The position numbers were made by a program, and so were the translations under genes. A stretch of 16,459 nucleotides of DNA from Candidatus Kapaibacterium sp. (lineage in GTDB: Bacteria > Bacteroidota > Ignavibacteria > Palsa-1295), in contig JANWLI010000181.1 of NCBI GenBank assembly GCA_025450975.1, positions 1 to 16,459 of the forward strand, read 5' to 3'. A model generated the notes under the pieces. It searched no databases and was not told the origin of the DNA. It was given only the letters and a program-made list of their open reading frames with translations. Shown here one piece after another: positions 6,798 to 12,575 of this stretch (position 1 is the first letter of the stretch; every line of letters starts with the position of its first letter).

Positions 6798-7646
6798 ATG
6801 AATAGACTATCCGAACAAAAACAAGCCTCTGTGCTCTCGCTTCTTGTTGAGGGCAATTCCATCCGATCTACCGAACGTATCACTGGCATTCATCGAGACA
6901 CCATTATGCGTTTGCTCGTCCGTAGCGGCGAGAAGGCGGCGAAAATTCTCGATTCCAAGATGCGTAACCTTAGTTGCTCTTACGTGCAATTAGATGAGCT
7001 TTGGTGCTTCGTACAGAAGAAGCGCAAGGCCGTCAATGCACTCGGTATCGAGAACCCTTTTATTGGCGATCAGTGGGTTTTCTGCGCTATTGACGCAGAG
7101 ACTAAAGCCATCATTGATTATGTCGTCGGTAAGCGTAACCTCGAACTCTCCGACCGAATCATGGAAGGCTTACGTGATCGCATCACCAATCGCTTCCAGT
7201 TAAGCTCAGACGCATTTCAACCCTACCGCCTTTCTGCATACCGCTACTTAGGTGGCGAATGCGACTACGGGCAAGTAATAAAGTCCTATGGTGGTGTTGA
7301 ACGCGGGCAGGAGGCACGCTACAGCCCTCCCAAAATCTTATCGGTAACGATACGCCCAGTAATGGGCAACCCTGACTATCGGCATATTTCTACCTCTTAC
7401 ATCGAGAGGCAGAACTTGACCATCCGTATGCAGTCCCGACGCTTTACCAGGCTGACCAATGGCTTTTCAAAGAAATTGGAAAACCTACAAGCGGCAGTGA
7501 GTCTGCATTTCTTCCACTATAACTTTATGCGTGTTCATCGCTCCCTACGTTGCACTCCCGCAATGGCACAAGGCGTAAGCGGTTCGATCTGGACTTGGGA
7601 AGATTTCTTCGCAGGAGAGCGAACGCGGGAGCGGTTAGCGGCATAG
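6798..7646 (+). CDS. IS1-family-like DDE transposase
   Basis: A 282-residue transposase that catalyses cut and strand transfer of the element. N-terminal helix-turn-helix at residues about 20-42 (SIRSTERITGIHRDTIMRLL), then the catalytic core: QLDELWCFV (Asp66), SSDAFQPY (Asp138), and STSYIERQNLTIRM (Glu203), followed by RRFTRLTNGFSKKLENLQAAV and HYNFMRVHRSL, all diagnostic of single-ORF IS1-like transposases. The frame is open 14 codons further upstream (to 6756), but family members start MNRLS, so the ATG at 6798 is chosen; a hairpin covers the region just before it. It is full length with all acidic residues, so the element may still be mobile. There is no frameshift window as in classical IS1 InsA/InsB. 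A strong terminator follows within 4 bp. Confidence 0.93.
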   Translation: MNRLSEQKQASVLSLLVEGNSIRSTERITGIHRDTIMRLLVRSGEKAAKILDSKMRNLSCSYVQLDELWCFVQKKRKAVNALGIENPFIGDQWVFCAIDAETKAIIDYVVGKRNLELSDRIMEGLRDRITNRFQLSSDAFQPYRLSAYRYLGGECDYGQVIKSYGGVERGQEARYSPPKILSVTIRPVMGNPDYRHISTSYIERQNLTIRMQSRRFTRLTNGFSKKLENLQAAVSLHFFHYNFMRVHRSLRCTPAMAQGVSGSIWTWEDFFAGERTRERLAA

Positions 7647-7649
7647 AGC

Positions 7650-7677
7650 AAGGGCGGAACAACCGCCCTTTTTTTAT
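7650..7677 (+). terminator. Intrinsic terminator of the transposase gene
   Basis: Perfect 8-bp stem AAGGGCGG (7650-7657) / CCGCCCTT (7663-7670), loop AACAA, followed by TTTTTATT. It begins just after the transposase stop and should separate transposase transcription from the passenger genes that start at 7698. Confidence 0.85.
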
Positions 7678-7697
7678 TATCTAACCATTGGAACACA

Positions 7698-8066
7698 ATG
7701 AAATTAAGTCGTGTATTTAAAGCACTTAACCGTGCCCACTCAATGCATTTTTTACTCGCCTATCAGCACTTAGAGGAAGATGACACTCGCCGCAAAGAAG
7801 CGGAGGCGAAAGTAACGGCGGTCTTAGCCCCATATACTTACACCGAGCCTTTGCCAAATATCTGCGTTATTAAGGTCGAAGATCAGGCTTCATACGAAGA
7901 GATTGAAGGCGCCATAACTCAAATCTGGCTGACAGATGGATACCAAGTCCCCTTTATTATGACCCCGCTTACGAGTGGAGGAAGTTATCTGGGATTGCTT
8001 GCTAAACACTTTTGGGATGAGCTGAACACTATCGCAAATGGCAGCCCAGAAAAGACCGCCGCGTAA
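7698..8066 (+). CDS. Small soluble passenger protein, unknown function
   Basis: A 122-residue protein, not recognised. Predicted order by eye: helix, strand (MHFLLAYQHL), helix (TRRKEAEAKVTAVL), strand (NICVIKV), helix (SYEEIEGAITQIW), strand (VPFIMTPL), C-terminal helix. This beta-alpha-beta-beta-alpha-beta pattern, with a helix that precedes a strand of the ICVIKV type, is compatible with ferredoxin-like folds such as the small SinR/Cas2/VapD-like proteins, but no catalytic residue supports naming it so. It is within the mobile element, right of the transposase terminator, with only 20 bp between terminator and start; GGA stands 5 bases before the ATG. Its last 29 bases overlap the next gene in another frame, indicating co-expression of the three right-hand genes. 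Confidence 0.65.
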   Translation: MKLSRVFKALNRAHSMHFLLAYQHLEEDDTRRKEAEAKVTAVLAPYTYTEPLPNICVIKVEDQASYEEIEGAITQIWLTDGYQVPFIMTPLTSGGSYLGLLAKHFWDELNTIANGSPEKTAA

Positions 8067-8412
8067 TCCACCCCCTTCCCCAGAAGGATTCAGTGGCAAC
8101 CCGTCCGCGCACGGAATGAACGTCACTGTCTCTATCCCTGAAACAATAGACATCCGGCTCGTTAATGCTTCGGCATTAAATGACTTTGAGGTATGGACGT
8201 ATATCGCTTCGGTGGTGTCGAATTTTATGGTAGGCTTTTGGGTGTGGCACGGCCAGAGCACCGACGTTGAGGAGTTAAAGGTTTTGTCTTTCGTCTCGTG
8301 GTTCTGCACATTTCTCTTTATTGCAAGTTTAGGGATGGTGATTTTCAAGCGAGTCCAGCTTTCCAGAAAGACAAAAAAGATTACCTTGCAAAACACACTT
8401 CCGCTAAGATAA
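8038..8412 (+). CDS. Small two-helix membrane protein, passenger gene
   Basis: A 124-residue protein. Residues 1-26 are Pro-rich and soluble; two hydrophobic segments follow, around residues 50-70 (VWTYIASVVSNFMVGFWVW) and 81-103 (VLSFVSWFCTFLFIASLGMV), with a short basic tail. It starts 29 bases inside the previous gene in a +1 frame; an internal ATG at 8116 (residue 27) would avoid the overlap and is a possible alternative start. Its stop lies 6 bp before the next gene, and both are in the same reading frame. No family recognised. Together with the neighbouring genes it forms the right-hand passenger module of the element and probably sits in the inner membrane. Confidence 0.6.
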   Translation: MAAQKRPPRNPPPSPEGFSGNPSAHGMNVTVSIPETIDIRLVNASALNDFEVWTYIASVVSNFMVGFWVWHGQSTDVEELKVLSFVSWFCTFLFIASLGMVIFKRVQLSRKTKKITLQNTLPLR

Positions 8413-8418
8413 GCCGCT

Positions 8419-8916
8419 ATGTACCTACCCCAACCACCGACTGACAATCTGTACAAGTTTCTGGCTATCGGTGGACTTTTGATAATCGTATTGCCCCTAT
8501 ATTATATTATAAATCGCGAGGCCGTACTTAATGAAAAAATTAGGAGCACGCTTCACGGAGTTAAGATTGACTCTATTGAATGGGAGTTCATGGAGAAGGA
8601 TGCAGAAAAGATGTATTACTCAATTGACACCACAAAACTCAAGGACTCTCCTACCTATGCGATTGACATGAGAAGAACCGTTGATAGCCTTGAGTCCAAA
8701 AGTCGAACGAGGGAGAGGGCCACTGTCAAATTAGCGGCTGACACTGATTTTATCATCTCATCTCGTAAAGAGCTTGACAAACTTGAACAAATAGGGCTGA
8801 CTATAATGATTTTTGGATTATTGCTATCCGGCGCGGGATTCACTCTTTGGTACTTCCGAGTGCAAAAGTATGTAGACCGAGCGCTCAAAGAAGAAGCCGT
8901 CTCTCGCAAGACATAA
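8419..8916 (+). CDS. Membrane protein with helical domain between two membrane segments, passenger gene
   Basis: A 165-residue protein with a membrane segment at residues about 12-31 (YKFLAIGGLLIIVLPLYYII), a charged helical middle part (about 35-122, rich in Lys, Glu, Asp; coiled-coil-like around SLESKSRTRERATVKL), and a second membrane segment at about 126-147 (LTIMIFGLLLSGAGFTLWYF), ending in a charged tail. This suggests a soluble domain held on one side of the inner membrane by two anchors. Not recognised. It is in the same frame as the upstream membrane gene, separated only by TAA and two codons, so the two could be one gene split by a stop mutation. It ends 38 bp before the right inverted repeat, so it is the last gene of the element. 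Confidence 0.65.
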   Translation: MYLPQPPTDNLYKFLAIGGLLIIVLPLYYIINREAVLNEKIRSTLHGVKIDSIEWEFMEKDAEKMYYSIDTTKLKDSPTYAIDMRRTVDSLESKSRTRERATVKLAADTDFIISSRKELDKLEQIGLTIMIFGLLLSGAGFTLWYFRVQKYVDRALKEEAVSRKT

Positions 8917-8954
8917 ACTATATGCCATTATCCCGTTCCCCTTGCGGCTTTCTA

Positions 8955-8968
8955 ATTAGGACACTACC
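8955..8968 (-). repeat. Right terminal inverted repeat
   Basis: ATTAGGACACTACC, i.e. GGTAGTGTCCTAAT read inward from the minus strand; pairs with the left end at 13 of 14 positions. It abuts the right CAGACCAC duplication. Confidence 0.85.
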
Positions 8969-8976
8969 CAGACCAC
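8969..8976. repeat. Right target-site duplication CAGACCAC
   Basis: Exact copy of the octamer at 5651-5658. Its last five bases belong to the outer stem of the composite palindrome that follows, so the element landed at the foot of that structure. Confidence 0.85.
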
Positions 8977-9086
8977 CCCCTAAATCCCCCTCCTTTGCTT
9001 AGAAAATCAACCGTGAAGGAGGGGGACTTTTAACACCCCCTCCTTTCCAAGGGCGACCCAGCGAAGGAGGGGGGCAAGGGGGTGGT
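8972..9086. repeat. Composite palindrome: outer stem enclosing two hairpins
   Basis: Outer stem ACCACCCCC (8972-8980) / GGGGGTGGT (9078-9086), 9 bp perfect. Inside are two hairpins with the same core: TCCCCCTCCTT (8985-8995) / AAGGAGGGGGA (9016-9026) and CCCCCTCCTT (9036-9045) / AAGGAGGGGG (9064-9073). The result is a three-stem, cloverleaf-like layout. It lies 13 bp past the 3' end of the minus-strand gene at 9100 and may terminate it. C-rich palindromes of the CCCCCTCCTT type occur as dispersed intergenic repeats in other bacterial genomes. Confidence 0.82.
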
Positions 9087-9099
9087 TCGAATTTAAAGT

Positions 9100-9831
9100 C
9101 TAGTATTTTTCAATCAGCGCATTAAGCGCTGCAAAGTCGATCTTAGCGAGCGTTCGTTGGGCGAGTTCGTGCTCTCCTTCGATCAGCACGTAGATACTCT
9201 GGATATTCAGGTACGACTGCGTACTATCATAGAGCGTCGGCGCGACGAGTGAAGGATAGCGCTTCGCCCCTGGCGGACGGTCTTCCTTACGATCGGCAGT
9301 TATCTCTCCGAAGGCGCCGAGAAAGACGGCGATAAACGGACCGCGCTGCGGGTTTTCGCTCCGAATAGCAAATCGCGCTCCTGGCACATTAATGTGGTCG
9401 AATGCTCCACTGATCCTATGATCTTGCCTTTGCCACTCAACCGGGTTAATGTAAACTCCTACTTCCGGGTATTGCTTTGAAAGTTTTGCGTGCGCCTCAC
9501 GATAGTTCTTCCACAAAGCCATGAGCGCAGAATCGGTCTTGAACATGTGCCTGCACATGTAAGAAAGCGGAATGGTCGTATCGAAGTTCTCGAAAAAGCG
9601 CCGGGAGCCGATCTCGCACAACTGATCATACCATTCAAGATCGACTTTTGCAAGTGCAGTCTTAATTGCCGCACCGGCACGTTTGCGCATTGCTTGTTCG
9701 CCTTCGGTGAAGCCGCGGGTTGTTGGCTTGTCATACTTCTTTGTTAGAAGCGGAGTTGCGTCCTGCGCTGCCAAATCCGTAGCGGCAAAGATAGTACTGA
9801 TTATCACCACCAAAAGCACGATGAGCTTCAT
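9100..9831 (-). CDS. Exported hypothetical protein, paralogue of the gene at 11873-12487
   Basis: A 243-residue protein with a clear signal peptide (MKLIVLLVVIISTIFAATDLAAQ, cleavage probably at LAA/QDA). The mature part has no recognised domain. Its C-terminal third (VPGARFAIRSENPQRGPFIA and TLYDSTQSYLNIQSIYVLIEG to KIDFAALNALI) aligns by eye with the other exported protein of this window: both have a [VI]PG-x-[RK] motif, then YD-[AS]-[ST]-x-SYL-x-x-Q-[AS]-[IV]-Y, and end with [DN]-x-x-ALNAL. Such strands look like a small beta-rich module. Before the mobile element inserted, its 3' end and the composite palindrome directly faced the guaB upstream region. Function unknown. Confidence 0.78.
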   Translation of the reverse strand: MKLIVLLVVIISTIFAATDLAAQDATPLLTKKYDKPTTRGFTEGEQAMRKRAGAAIKTALAKVDLEWYDQLCEIGSRRFFENFDTTIPLSYMCRHMFKTDSALMALWKNYREAHAKLSKQYPEVGVYINPVEWQRQDHRISGAFDHINVPGARFAIRSENPQRGPFIAVFLGAFGEITADRKEDRPPGAKRYPSLVAPTLYDSTQSYLNIQSIYVLIEGEHELAQRTLAKIDFAALNALIEKY

Positions 9832-9865
9832 GCTAAATCAAACTGCTCCCCAGCGCCTAACAGTT

Positions 9866-10120
9866 CTACAACTTGATCATCAGTGCCCGGCTCTGGCCGC
9901 TGGCGGGGCGGAAGTGGAGGATGTAGTGGCCTGAGGGCAGATTCTGCGTCTCAAGCTCGATCTCGTGGCTGCCTTGCTCGTAGCGGTTGCCGGCTACAGC
10001 CATCATAGGTTTGCCGAACATGTCGTAGACAGCAAGCTCGACCTCAGCCGCCTCTTTGAGCGAAAATTGGAATATTGTGTTCGTCATAGCTGGAAAGAAG
10101 TGAATGATCCTCCCATTCAA
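9866..10120 (-). pseudogene. Remnant of a T9SS-secreted protein: C-terminal sorting domain only
   Basis: The 84-residue frame is almost entirely a type A T9SS C-terminal sorting domain: FFPAMTNTIFQFSLKEA (normally PNPxxxxTxIxFxL), VELAVYDMFGKPMMAV (the V-x-x-Y-D-x-x-G-[RK] signature), then NLPSGHYILHF and a final ALMIKL strand. Such domains sit at the end of large exported proteins and are removed on secretion; alone, without signal peptide or passenger, it cannot function normally. An in-frame TAG lies two codons before the first ATG, after a short readable stretch, so the rest of the gene has been lost or decayed. Most likely the degraded 3' end of a cell-surface protein gene; a small real gene is less likely. 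Confidence 0.65.
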
Positions 10121-10192
10121 CTACTCCGCTTTCGGCAAAAAAGTTACAGAGGCGCGAATTCTTGCCCGCTCTAGGCAGCTTTTCTTTGCTGC

Positions 10193-10200
10193 TATATTTG
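10193..10200 (+). promoter_or_regulatory. TATATTTG, Bacteroidota-type -7 element next to the M23 gene start
   Basis: TATATTTG matches the Bacteroidota consensus TAnnTTTG and stands only 4 bases before the ATG at 10205. Transcription would begin at or within a few bases of the start codon, giving a leaderless or nearly leaderless mRNA. No TTTG was found at the ideal -33 distance. Confidence 0.45.
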
Positions 10201-10204
10201 TACC

Positions 10205-11383
10205 ATGAAACAAACATGTATCACTTTGCTGCTCGTGATAGCAGGTTTAATCCGGGCACAGTTAATTGCTCCACTGGAAGGCATTGAGAATAAAGACTGG
10301 TTTGTCGTCAACTACGTCGATCGCGATACAAGTTCAGGTGACAGCACCGATTATCATTGCGGTAACCTCACCTACGATGGCCATTGGGGTACGGACTTCG
10401 TCCTCCGGGATTTCCGACAGATGGACGATAGCGTCTATGCCGTCGCTGCAGCAAGTGGTAGAGTATACTTCACGCATGATGGCGATTTTGATCGCTCTAA
10501 GCAAGCCGATACCGGCGGCTACGGCAATTTTGTCAGCATCGATCACGGCGACTCGCTCTTTACACTTTATGCGCACTTACGCAAGAACTCACTCCTTGTG
10601 CAGGTCGGCGACTCCGTCACACAAGGGCAGCGTATTGCGCTTGTCGGATCGAGTGGGAAATCACTCCATCCACATGTACATTTCGAAGTATACAAGGATG
10701 GTTGGATCGTCGATCCCTTCGGCTTGCAATGCGATGGCTTTCCTTCCGTTGAGTCGATGTTCAATGTTGCACCTGTCTATCACAACGAACTTCAATACAT
10801 CAGTTCTTCCGTTGCTCCCGATACGCTCCATCTCGACGACTTGCGGGAAGATCCACGCCAAACGCATATTACTTCCGGTGATTCATATATTACGTATTGG
10901 GTCCATGGCCTTTCGATCGACTCTGGCGACGTTACCCGCGCAGATTGGTACGAGCCATCGGGTACCTTGTGGCATTCCGATAGTTTTACCTTCGATGTGG
11001 GGTACCGCTATTGGTGGTACTATACATATATCTACGGACCGGTAATTCAAAAGAATATACCATTCGGTTCATGGCATGTGAAGTCCTACGTAAATGGCAA
11101 TCTTTTTGACTCTGTCTCATTTACCATCGGCGAACTTGGTGTAGAGGATGGGCGAAAGGTCGAGCTTCTGCTCTCACCCAATCCTGCACGCGATTATCTG
11201 CTTGTGCCGACACCGCTTAAAGATGTAAAAATCTTCGATATACTCGGTAAGCAGGTGCAGACGCGTATTGCCATGGCCGACGCGTTACGTATCGAGTGGG
11301 ACCAACTGCGGGCTGGCGTCTATTATCTTTCCGGTAAGAACGAGGCAGGCAAGGAGCTCATCCTGAAGTTTATGGTCGAATAA
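10205..11383 (+). CDS. Secreted M23-family metallopeptidase with T9SS sorting domain
   Basis: A 392-residue protein exported first by Sec (signal peptide to about residue 18, LIRAQ) and then, by its sorting domain, across the outer membrane. Residues 50-175 form a LytM/M23 zinc peptidase domain with the metal ligands His60 and Asp64 (GHWGTDF), the conserved His124 (LYAHL), and HPHVHFEVY with His157 and His159; the family cleaves peptidoglycan peptide bridges. GDSVTQGQRIALVGSSG (about 135-151) is the usual lead-in. Residues about 190-310 are a beta-rich domain of unknown role. Residues 320-392 (LSPNPARDYL, VKIFDILGKQV, LRAGVYYL, ending in a hydrophobic strand) are the type A C-terminal sorting domain. 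The start is the ATG just after a TATATTTG element. It may be a secreted lytic enzyme or endopeptidase; the substrate is not established. Confidence 0.92.
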   Translation: MKQTCITLLLVIAGLIRAQLIAPLEGIENKDWFVVNYVDRDTSSGDSTDYHCGNLTYDGHWGTDFVLRDFRQMDDSVYAVAAASGRVYFTHDGDFDRSKQADTGGYGNFVSIDHGDSLFTLYAHLRKNSLLVQVGDSVTQGQRIALVGSSGKSLHPHVHFEVYKDGWIVDPFGLQCDGFPSVESMFNVAPVYHNELQYISSSVAPDTLHLDDLREDPRQTHITSGDSYITYWVHGLSIDSGDVTRADWYEPSGTLWHSDSFTFDVGYRYWWYYTYIYGPVIQKNIPFGSWHVKSYVNGNLFDSVSFTIGELGVEDGRKVELLLSPNPARDYLLVPTPLKDVKIFDILGKQVQTRIAMADALRIEWDQLRAGVYYLSGKNEAGKELILKFMVE

Positions 11384-11387
11384 CAGG

Positions 11388-11735
11388 CTATGCCGCCTTT
11401 TTCTTCGGAAAGCTGAAAGGGATATCGAGAGCGGAGAGAATCTGGTAGACGACGTGGATCTTCGGTGTCGTCTTCAGCGATACGGCACGGTACAGGTCTT
11501 CGCGACGCATACCGGTAAGTTTCGCAACATGGGTAAACCCGCCATGGGCTTTGACAATACGTTGTAAGACCAGGCATAGGAGTCGGGGCTCATCGGTTTC
11601 GGTAAGCGCGTCTTCGAGGGAGAGCGAAGCATATTTTTTATCGCGATAGTATGGTACAATAAAATCTTCGTACGGTATACTACTTGGATGCTCTTTCCTC
11701 TTTGTAGGTTTTGAAGATTTTTTTGGCATTTTCAA
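11388..11735 (-). CDS. Antidote protein of a HigA-like addiction module, toxin partner degraded
   Basis: A 115-residue DNA-binding antitoxin of the 'putative addiction module antidote protein' type. The core runs from YEDFIVPYYRDK (usually YDxxxYL) through LALTETDEPRLLCLVLQRIV-like helices to a helix-turn-helix VAKLTGMRREDLYRAVS and a final IHVVYQILSALDI helix, which match family order closely. It should bind its own promoter and a RelE/HigB-type toxin. The start at 11735 follows GGAAAGGG by about 9 bases; an alternative ATG lies two codons on. The toxin gene normally lies directly upstream; only a fragment remains (11746-11871), so this is an orphan antitoxin. It is convergent with the M23 gene, 4 bp between their stops. 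Confidence 0.85.
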   Translation of the reverse strand: MKMPKKSSKPTKRKEHPSSIPYEDFIVPYYRDKKYASLSLEDALTETDEPRLLCLVLQRIVKAHGGFTHVAKLTGMRREDLYRAVSLKTTPKIHVVYQILSALDIPFSFPKKKAA

Positions 11736-11745
11736 TATCCCTTTC

Positions 11746-11871
11746 CTATGAGCTTTTATCGCCGCCAGTCAACAGTAGAATGATCTGATCGCCTACATTG
11801 CCGAAGTACACCCGGTATCCGGCGCCAAATGAGAGCCGGAGTTCAGGGTTCTCGGGCCTATTCGAGTGGAA
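11746..11871 (-). pseudogene. Fragment of a RelE-like 'addiction module killer' toxin
   Basis: Upstream of the antidote gene the minus strand reads, in one open frame closed by a TAG at 11746-11748, ENPELRLSFGAGYRVYFGNV then GDQIILLLTGGDKSS. This is the middle and end of the killer-protein family, whose members carry GVxELRxxxGPGYRVYF and LLLxGGDKxxQ. The N-terminal half with the start codon is missing, and the usual last helix after GGDKSS is cut by the stop. A TAG closes the frame upstream at about 11881. The fragment therefore cannot be a working toxin; it explains the orphan antidote gene, which begins 10 bases downstream. Confidence 0.75.
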
Positions 11872-11872
11872 G

Positions 11873-12487
11873 TTAATGACCTAGAAGCGCATTCAGTGCT
11901 GGTATGTTTAACTGGTCGATGAACGTATCTATGTTCCTGTGACTGCCTGAGAGATGCAAATAGACCGCCTGGGCGTCGAGGTAACTTCTCGACGCGTCAT
12001 AGGTAGTATTAAGCTTCGTCGTCGTCTTCGATGACTTTGCATGGGTATGATCGCTATACGCAACGGTTCCGAAGCATAGCGTTGCCGTCGTATTATTCTT
12101 AAAGTGATCGCTGCGGAACGTGTACTTCACTCCGGGAATTTCCAGCTCCTGGTATCCTTTTGTCCAGTGAAGGGAAGTTTCGTCCTTTGGATTTATTTCA
12201 ACTGTAAGGTCGATATACTTATCCTTGACCGAAGTCTTTTTTCCGGAGGCGTCTGCAATATATCGCAGTTTGAGTTTGGACCTGAGCGGTGTATTTGTCG
12301 CCGACCTCTTCGAAGGAGATGACGGATCGAGTTTAATAACCCCTTTTCGAACAAAGCCCGGTATCGTTGTGGGGAATATCTTATCCAGTCTTTCTGCTAA
12401 CTGTTGCCGTAAACGTTGAATATCATTTTGACCACGTACATTCACAAGGGAGGAGAAAAGAAGCACCACAGCAATGAAATATTTCAT
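11873..12487 (-). CDS. Exported hypothetical protein, paralogue of the gene at 9100-9831
   Basis: A 204-residue protein with a signal peptide (MKYFIAVVLLFSSLVNVRGQ). A basic, Ser/Thr-rich mature protein (SSPSKRSATNT, DASGKKTSVKDK) follows, with alternating strands, and a C-terminal part that resembles the other small exported protein of the window: EIPGVKYTFRSDHF, TTYDASRSYLDAQAVYLHLS, and a final LNIPALNALLGH. No known domain could be named. GGGGGAGG lies about 12 bases before the ATG as a possible ribosome site. Its 3' end runs right up to the toxin fragment, so whatever joined these sequences probably truncated the toxin gene. Role unknown; secretion to the periplasm is inferred only from the signal peptide. 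Confidence 0.78.
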   Translation of the reverse strand: MKYFIAVVLLFSSLVNVRGQNDIQRLRQQLAERLDKIFPTTIPGFVRKGVIKLDPSSPSKRSATNTPLRSKLKLRYIADASGKKTSVKDKYIDLTVEINPKDETSLHWTKGYQELEIPGVKYTFRSDHFKNNTTATLCFGTVAYSDHTHAKSSKTTTKLNTTYDASRSYLDAQAVYLHLSGSHRNIDTFIDQLNIPALNALLGH

Positions 12488-12575
12488 GAACGGTAAACCC
12501 TCCCCCTATCTGAAGTAATGCAAGTACTTGGATATAAAGATCCGACCAGTAACCTCTATCCCCCCCAGAGTGAAC

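Larger units (their letters stand above)
5659..8968 (+). mobile_element. IS1-family-like element with four passenger genes
   Basis: A 3,310-bp element bounded by terminal inverted repeats (5659-5672 and 8955-8968, 13 of 14 positions identical; both begin GGT as in IS1) and flanked by identical 8-bp direct repeats CAGACCAC. Inside, in order and all on the plus strand: a HEPN-motif protein, an IS1-like DDE transposase, a small soluble protein, and two small membrane proteins. The coding DNA is visibly more AT-rich than the flanking housekeeping genes. Simple IS1 elements are under about 1.2 kb and carry only transposase, but longer IS1-family members with extra genes are known. The exact duplication suggests a fairly recent insertion as one unit. 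The family assignment rests on the transposase; the boundaries rest on the repeats. Confidence 0.88.

Noticed and set aside
6650..7697. A smaller nested IS with its own ends around the transposase only
   Set aside because: ATTAGTGTTC (near 6650) and ATTGTGTTCCAAT (minus strand near 7697) resemble the true ends only partly, and no duplication flanks them; the outer ends fit far better.
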